From positions 62,001-126,000 of the forward strand of contig NZ_CACSJJ010000013.1 in assembly GCF_902706295.1 (NCBI RefSeq): a stretch of DNA of 64,000 nt, written 5' to 3'. Position 1 is the stretch's first letter; each line of letters opens with the position of its first letter. Positions 58,954 to 64,000 of the stretch are shown here, piece by piece. Made by a program: the position numbers and the translations under genes. The notes under the pieces are model-generated. The model was not told the origin of the DNA. It ran no database searches and was given only the letters and a program-made list of their open reading frames with translations. The DNA is from Arthrobacter sp. 18067. GTDB lineage: Bacteria > Actinomycetota > Actinomycetes > Actinomycetales > Micrococcaceae.

Positions 58954-59736
58954 ATGACGTCGATCCCCCTGATTGGCGAGGCAGTCGCCGTCGCCGCCGA
59001 GCCCCGCTTGGCCGGTGCCAAGATCGGCGTCGTGACCTTCCCCGGCACCCTTGATGACCGCGACGCCGCCCGTGCAGTGCGGCTTGCAGGCGCCACGGCG
59101 GTGCCGCTCTGGCACGCCGACAGCGAACTCGGCGATGTTGACGCAGTCATCATCCCCGGCGGCTTCTCCTACGGTGACTACCTCCGCGCAGGCGCCATTT
59201 CCCGGTTCGCTCCGTTGATGTCCAAGATCATCGACGCTGCCAACTCCGAAGCAAAGCTCCCCGTGCTGGGTATTTGCAATGGTTTCCAGATCCTGACCGA
59301 GTCGCACCTGCTGCCCGGGTCCATGATCAAGAACGACCACCTGAAGTTCATCTGCCGCGACCAGACGCTGCGCGTGGAGAACGCCAACACCGCCTGGACC
59401 GTGGACTACACAGACGGCCAGGAAATCATTGTGCCGTTGAAGAACCAGGACGGCCAGTACATCGCCGACGAGAAGACGCTGGATGCCCTTGAGGCTGAGG
59501 GCCGCGTGGTGTTCCGCTACGTGGGCTTCAACCCGAACGGCTCCCGCCGCGACATCGCCGGCATCTCCAACGCAGCCGGCAACGTAGTGGGCCTCATGCC
59601 GCACCCCGAGCACGCTGTGGAGGCCGGCTTCGGTCCTGAGGCTGGTTTGTCCGGCTCCGCCGGCGAGCCCCGCGACACCGACGGCCTCGGTTTCTTCACC
59701 TCCGTTTTGACCAAGATTGTGGGAGGCGACAAGTGA
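58954..59736 (+). CDS. purQ: Phosphoribosylformylglycinamidine synthase, glutaminase subunit PurQ
   Basis: 260 residues. Class I glutamine amidotransferase with nucleophile cysteine in [11 protein letters not shown] and the His-Glu pair in [10 protein letters not shown]. About 20 residues precede the usual start ([16 protein letters not shown]), perhaps a real extension or a start placed too early. Supplies ammonia for FGAM synthesis. The gene overlaps purL by 4 bp. Confidence 0.96.
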   Translation: MTSIPLIGEAVAVAAEPRLAGAKIGVVTFPGTLDDRDAARAVRLAGATAVPLWHADSELGDVDAVIIPGGFSYGDYLRAGAISRFAPLMSKIIDAANSEAKLPVLGICNGFQILTESHLLPGSMIKNDHLKFICRDQTLRVENANTAWTVDYTDGQEIIVPLKNQDGQYIADEKTLDALEAEGRVVFRYVGFNPNGSRRDIAGISNAAGNVVGLMPHPEHAVEAGFGPEAGLSGSAGEPRDTDGLGFFTSVLTKIVGGDK

Positions 59737-62042
59737 CCACGGAAACCACCAAGAAGTTCAACATCGATACCGTTGAGCACGCTGCCAAGACCCCGGACAC
59801 GGAACTCCCGTGGGCCGAGCTGGGCCTGAAGCAGAACGAGTTCGACGAGATCGTCAAGGTCCTTGGCCGCCGCCCCACCGGCGCCGAGCTGGCCATGTAC
59901 TCCGTCATGTGGAGCGAGCACTGCTCCTACAAGTCCTCCAAGAACCACCTCCGCCAGTTCGGCGAGAAGGTCACCGAGGAAATGAAGAAGGACATGCTGG
60001 TGGGCATCGGCGAGAACGCCGGCGTCACCAACCTGGGCGACGGCTGGGCCGTGACCTTCAAGATCGAGTCCCACAACTCGCCGTCGTTCGTTGAGCCGTA
60101 CCAGGGTGCCGCTACCGGCATCGGCGGCATTGTCCGCGACATCATTTCCATGGGCGCCCGCCCGGTGGCCGTGATGGACCCGTTGCGCTTCGGTGCGATC
60201 GACCACCCGGACACCGCCCGCGTCATGCACGGTGCCGTTGCCGGCATCGGTGGCTACGGCAACTGCCTCGGCCTGCCGAACATCGGCGGCGAAATGGTCT
60301 TCGACTCCGTCTACCAGGGCAACCCGCTGGTGAACGCACTGGCCGTGGGCGTCATGCGCCACGAGGACATCCGCCTGGCCAACGCCTCCGGCAAGGGCAA
60401 CAAGGTTGTCCTGTTCGGTGCCCGCACGGGTGGCGACGGCATCGGCGGCGCTTCGGTGCTGGCCTCGGAGTCCTTCGATGACACCAAGCCCTCCAAGCGT
60501 CCGGCCGTCCAGGTGGGTGACCCCTTCGCTGAGAAGGTCCTCATCGAGTGCTGCCTGGAGCTCTTCAAGGGCTCCCTGGTTGAAGGCATCCAGGACCTCG
60601 GCGCTGCAGGTATTTCCTGTGCCACGTCCGAGCTCGCTTCCAATGGCGACGGCGGCATGCAGGTGGAGCTGACCTCCGTCCTGCTGCGCGACCCCACGCT
60701 GACTCCGGGCGAAATCCTCATGTCCGAGTCGCAGGAACGCATGATGGCTGTCGTGACCCCGGAGAACATCGCCGCGTTCGAAGCCGTGATGGACAAGTGG
60801 GCCGTGGAGTACTCCTGGCTGGGTGAGGTTACCGACACCGGTCGCCTCATCATCACCTGGGAAGGCGACGTAATCGTCGACGTCGATCCCCGCACCGTAG
60901 CGCACGACGGACCGGTCTACGACCGTCCGTTCGCCCGCCCGGAGTGGCAGGACTCGGTGCAGGCGAACACCTTCACCGGTTCCGTCGAGGACGCCGGCCG
61001 TCCTTCGGCTCCTTCCGAACTGGCCGCGGCCGTCACCGAGCTCGTGGCATCGCCGAACATGTGCAGCAAGGCCTGGATCACCAACCAGTACGACCGCTAC
61101 GTTGGCGGCAACACTGCCATGGCCTTCCCGGACGACTCCGGCGTGGTCCGCGTTGACGAGGAAACCGGCCTGGGCGTTGCCCTGGCCACCGACGCCAACG
61201 GCCGCTACACCTACCTCGAGCCGTACCAGGGTGCACAGCTTGCCTTGGCCGAGGCCTACCGCAACGTCGCCACGTCCGGCGCTGTTCCGATGGCCGTCAG
61301 CGACTGCCTGAACTTCGGTTCCCCCGAGGACCCGGACGTCATGTGGCAGCTGGCAGAAGCCATCCGTGGCCTCTCCGACGCCTGCATGGAACTCGGCATC
61401 CCGGTCACGGGCGGCAACGTGTCCCTGTACAACCAGACCGGCACCACGCCCATCCACCCCTCCCCTGTGGTGGCGGTCCTGGGCAAGCTCGACGACGTCG
61501 CCCGCCGCACGCCGTCGGGCTGGCGCGAGGACGGCCAGGCCATCTACCTGCTGGGCACCACCGCAGCAGAGCTGGACGGTTCCGAATGGTCCAACCTCCG
61601 CGGACACCTCGGTGGCCTGCCGCCGAAGGTTGACCTCGCAGCAGAACGCGCATTGGGCGAAATCCTGATCAACGCGTCCCGCGACGGCATGGTTGACGGA
61701 GCACACGACCTCTCCGAGGGTGGCCTTGCGGCCGCTTTGGTTGAGTCCTCGCTGCGCTACGGCGTCGGCGCCCGCATCGCCCTTGAGGAACTCATGGAGC
61801 GCGACGGCGTGGACCTGTTCACGGCACTCTTCTCCGAGTCACAGGCGCGTGCGATCGTGTCCGTTCCCCGCTCCGAGGAAGTCCGCTTCAAGGACATGTG
61901 CACCGCCCGCGGCTTCGCCCACCTCCGGATCGGCGTTGTTGACGCTGCCGGTGGAAAGCTGGAGATCAACGGCGTGGACGAGCTCTCACTGGACGCTCTG
62001 CGCGAAGCGCACGAAGCAACCCTGCCGAAGTACTTCGGCTGA
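59733..62042 (+). CDS. purL: Phosphoribosylformylglycinamidine synthase subunit PurL
   Basis: 769 residues, the small (type II) form. GTG at 59733 overlaps the purQ stop (GTGA), so translation is coupled. Motifs: [52 protein letters not shown], and [13 protein letters not shown]. It is the ATP-dependent synthetase that turns FGAR into FGAM, step 4 of purine synthesis. Confidence 0.97.
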   Translation: MTTETTKKFNIDTVEHAAKTPDTELPWAELGLKQNEFDEIVKVLGRRPTGAELAMYSVMWSEHCSYKSSKNHLRQFGEKVTEEMKKDMLVGIGENAGVTNLGDGWAVTFKIESHNSPSFVEPYQGAATGIGGIVRDIISMGARPVAVMDPLRFGAIDHPDTARVMHGAVAGIGGYGNCLGLPNIGGEMVFDSVYQGNPLVNALAVGVMRHEDIRLANASGKGNKVVLFGARTGGDGIGGASVLASESFDDTKPSKRPAVQVGDPFAEKVLIECCLELFKGSLVEGIQDLGAAGISCATSELASNGDGGMQVELTSVLLRDPTLTPGEILMSESQERMMAVVTPENIAAFEAVMDKWAVEYSWLGEVTDTGRLIITWEGDVIVDVDPRTVAHDGPVYDRPFARPEWQDSVQANTFTGSVEDAGRPSAPSELAAAVTELVASPNMCSKAWITNQYDRYVGGNTAMAFPDDSGVVRVDEETGLGVALATDANGRYTYLEPYQGAQLALAEAYRNVATSGAVPMAVSDCLNFGSPEDPDVMWQLAEAIRGLSDACMELGIPVTGGNVSLYNQTGTTPIHPSPVVAVLGKLDDVARRTPSGWREDGQAIYLLGTTAAELDGSEWSNLRGHLGGLPPKVDLAAERALGEILINASRDGMVDGAHDLSEGGLAAALVESSLRYGVGARIALEELMERDGVDLFTALFSESQARAIVSVPRSEEVRFKDMCTARGFAHLRIGVVDAAGGKLEINGVDELSLDALREAHEATLPKYFG

Positions 62043-62057
62043 TCCTCCCCGTTTAAA

Positions 62058-62122
62058 GCAACGCGGGGTCACTTACAGCCCATAAATCCCTTCGGGATGG
62101 GCCTTAAGTGACCCCGCGTTGC
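62058..62122. repeat. REP-like palindromic element, copy 2
   Basis: Arms begin GCAACGCGGGGTCACTTA, the same as copy 1 at 48981, with two mismatched bases in the stem. The loop holds an extra small hairpin (ATCCCTTCGGGAT). It separates convergent purL and GGDEF-EAL genes. Confidence 0.85.
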
Positions 62123-62126
62123 TTGT

Positions 62127-63548
62127 TTAAGCCGGCCAAACAGTCTGCCGGGCCAGCTGCGCCGTGAAGTCAGCCTCCGGCAAGGGCCTGCCGAAGTAGT
62201 ACCCCTGGCCGCTGGCGCAGCCGATGCTCCGCAGTGCCTCTGCCTCCTCGGCGGTCTCGATGCCTTCCCAAACCCCCTCAAGCCCGCACGATCGGATGAC
62301 CTCCTGGATGGCGGCCAGGAACTTGAGCTGGGAAGGGTCTTTCCCGAGGTCCTTCACGAACTGCCGGTCCACTTTCACCCGGTCCACGGGCAGTTTCCGC
62401 AGGTAACCCATGGACGAATATCCGGCACCGAAGTCGTCAATCTCCAGGCCCACGCCAAGCCGGTGCAGGCTTGCCAAGGTATATCGGTCCAGCTCATTGT
62501 TCTGGATGATGGCGCTCTCGGTCAGCTCCAGGACCAGCGATTCCGGAGGCAGGCTTTCCTCCGCCAGGGCTTCGCTGACGTCGTCCACGAATTCCAGGCT
62601 TTGAAGGTCCGCGGCTGAAACATTGATGCGCATGGAAAAGTCATGGTGTGCGGTGGCTGGATTGTTCCGCCAATGCCGGAGCTGCCCCACGGCGGTGCGC
62701 AGGACCCATCTGCCCAGCTCCGCGATGAGCCCTGTAGCCTCCGCAACAGGGATGAACTGGTCCGGCATGATGATGCCGTGCACGGGGTGGTTCCAGCGGA
62801 CCAGGGCCTCGCAGCCCTCTAGTCTTCCATTCGCCAGTTCCACGATGGGTTGGTAGAAGAGAACCAACTGATCCGAACGGATCGCTTCGCGAAGTTCTCC
62901 CACAATCTGCCGCTGAAGCTGACGGGCGTGCAGGGTGGCGGGGTCGAACACCTTGAGCTTGTTACGCCCCTCGCTTTTGGATTCATCGACAGCAAAATCG
63001 GCTTCCTGGAGAAAGTCCTCGATGGTGTGGTGCGGCTCCGCGATCCGCAGGCCCATGCTCGCGCCGCAGCGGACACTATTGTTCCCGAGATCGATGTTGG
63101 GTTCCAGTGCGGCCAGGATGCGGTTGCCGACGGCGGTGGCCCGCGTTTGGGGCGTGGCGGGCAACAGCACGGCGAATTCGTCGCCACCCAGGCGGGTAAC
63201 GACGTCGTTCTCCCGGACGGCCGACTGGATGCGCATCGCAACGGTGACCAGAACCTGGTCACCAGCTGCATGGCCGGCCGAGTTCTTCAGTGCTTTGAAA
63301 CTGTCCAGGTTCAGGAGGAGAAGCGCAGGCGGAGCGGAGCCCTTGGCAGCAGCATCCTGGGCTGCGATGAAGGCGTCAGCCAACGCCACGCGGTTGCCGA
63401 GCCCGGTGAGAGCATCGGTAAGCGCCTCCCGTCGCTGCTCATAACGTGCTTGGTGGAGCTCCTGCATCAGGGCTTGGACATGCCGTTCCAGTTTTTCGAT
63501 GCGGGCACCGTCAGTTGAGACCAGCCTTCGGGGCTTGGTGCTGGTCAC
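62127..63548 (-). CDS. GGDEF-EAL protein (cyclic di-GMP turnover)
   Basis: 473 residues, no membrane segment. A coiled coil (KLERHVQALMQELHQARYEQRREAL) leads to the GGDEF domain with the active motif RLGGDEF (121-125). The EAL domain has E247-A-L (GCEALVRW), DDFGAGYSS and WEGIET, all needed for catalysis. Both synthase and phosphodiesterase sites look intact, so either or both may be active. Its start overlaps the upstream gene by 4 bp (ATGA). Confidence 0.93.
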   Translation of the reverse strand: MTSTKPRRLVSTDGARIEKLERHVQALMQELHQARYEQRREALTDALTGLGNRVALADAFIAAQDAAAKGSAPPALLLLNLDSFKALKNSAGHAAGDQVLVTVAMRIQSAVRENDVVTRLGGDEFAVLLPATPQTRATAVGNRILAALEPNIDLGNNSVRCGASMGLRIAEPHHTIEDFLQEADFAVDESKSEGRNKLKVFDPATLHARQLQRQIVGELREAIRSDQLVLFYQPIVELANGRLEGCEALVRWNHPVHGIIMPDQFIPVAEATGLIAELGRWVLRTAVGQLRHWRNNPATAHHDFSMRINVSAADLQSLEFVDDVSEALAEESLPPESLVLELTESAIIQNNELDRYTLASLHRLGVGLEIDDFGAGYSSMGYLRKLPVDRVKVDRQFVKDLGKDPSQLKFLAAIQEVIRSCGLEGVWEGIETAEEAEALRSIGCASGQGYYFGRPLPEADFTAQLARQTVWPA

Positions 63549-64000
63549 GACTCTTCCAGTCGGCGCAGCGTGGTGTCGGCGACAGCCTGCGGTTTGGCCA
63601 CGGGATTGCGGCGCTCGTCCAGGAAAAGCCTGTAGGAGGCAATGTCCAGCCTGCCGTCAGACTCCACCTTCTTGCCGGCACGGTACACGTGCGTGATCCA
63701 GGATCCGCCGAGGATGGCCTCGATCCAAGCGTCGCATTCTGCCAGCGGGAGGTGGACGCGGGTGCCGGTATTCCTGCGGTGGCCCGCGATGGACACCGTG
63801 ATGCAGCTGCCCAGGAGGCCTTTGTCCGCCGTGAACCAGGCGAGGCCTTCGACGTCGGCCACGATGGTCAGGTTGGCATTTCCGTCCTCCACCGACTGAA
63901 CTGGCCCCATCCTGACCGAACGGCGGTCCGCGTTCAGCGACGTGGGCGTTCCCGCCATGTAGGGAGCGCTGGTGATGTCCTGCCGGAACGCGGACAGCTC
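63545..64000 (-). CDS. Uncharacterised protein coupled to the GGDEF-EAL gene (partial, runs off right edge)
   Basis: The frame is open to the window edge. An ATG at 63958 would give 137 residues, but it has no ribosome-binding site. The 14 codons beyond it (ELSAFRQDITSAPY) read as protein, so the true start is probably past 64000. Contains NANLTIVADVEGLAWFTADKGLLGSCITVSIAGHRRNTGTRVHLPLAECDAWIEAILGG. Not recognised. The overlap with the next gene suggests a joint role in cyclic di-GMP signalling. Confidence 0.65.
   Translation of the reverse strand, partial: ELSAFRQDITSAPYMAGTPTSLNADRRSVRMGPVQSVEDGNANLTIVADVEGLAWFTADKGLLGSCITVSIAGHRRNTGTRVHLPLAECDAWIEAILGGSWITHVYRAGKKVESDGRLDIASYRLFLDERRNPVAKPQAVADTTLRRLEES

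Noticed and set aside
59517..61706. 729-codon minus-strand frame opposite purQ and purL
   Set aside because: Antisense shadow; composition (Val/Gly/His-rich) mirrors purL codons. Similar shadows at 32275-33810, 35038-36336, 42747-44501, 49041-50657 and 50976-52226 were dropped for the same reason.

Overview
The window is high-GC chromosomal DNA from an actinobacterium, most likely Micrococcaceae of the Arthrobacter/Paenarthrobacter type. The evidence is the actinobacterial purS-purQ-purL cluster, a DUF4193 protein, the small SRP RNA - dnaX - recR - lysC order, frequent GTG starts, and long Ala/Pro-rich proteins. No database search was possible; every family name rests on reading motifs.

Layout. 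(1) 1-1,700: a membrane-anchored M23 (LytM) peptidase. (2) 2,092-20,128: an accessory region that looks by eye lower in GC than its surroundings. A frameshifted small serine recombinase at its left end is followed by 29 small genes, on both strands. I find 31 imperfect palindromes here (28 clear, 3 decayed), and one lies between almost every pair of genes. The site is 26 bp: two 12-bp arms around a 2-bp core, usually AT, arm consensus about G(T/C)CCG(G/C)TAAG(G/C)G. Each interval holds exactly one gene, except a last, empty one. This is the layout of a gene-cassette array, but the sites are not integron attC sites and no tyrosine integrase is present. Their size and symmetry instead match crossover sites of serine recombinases of the Hin/Gin/resolvase class. 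(3) 20,390-23,650: a secreted protein with near-identical 270-bp repeats. (4) 23,733-31,310: MarR/MFS efflux pair, an MpaB-like oxygenase, putA and its divergent LysR regulator. (5) 31,375-40,243: tRNA-Ser, SRP RNA, dnaX, recR, a RibD/DHFR-like protein, a membrane protein, DUF427, lysC. (6) 40,269-44,780: TetR - MFS - GH3 beta-glucosidase operon. (7) 44,936-49,043: DUF4193, LapA-like, small stress-type proteins, an OhrR-like regulator, two SSI-type inhibitor domains flanking a putative DNA glycosylase. (8) 49,056-57,672: secreted subtilase, secreted sialidase, 2-hydroxyacid dehydrogenase, manganese catalase. (9) 57,733-64,000: DUF1540, purSQL, a GGDEF-EAL protein and a partial gene at the right edge.

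How the array may work. Recognisable cargo is dominated by families seen as immunity or antitoxin proteins (Tdi1/DUF1851, two SUFU-like proteins, barstar-like, DUF6228-like, ankyrin). To these are added a blasticidin-S-deaminase-like/ASCH fusion, a GyrA-like coiled-coil fragment, a free PASTA domain, a P-loop kinase, GtrA and other small membrane proteins. My inference is that a serine recombinase of this type assembled or shuffles the cassettes at the palindromic sites. The local copy appears broken, so the array may be frozen or served in trans. The remaining genes are ordinary core metabolism, replication and secreted hydrolases.
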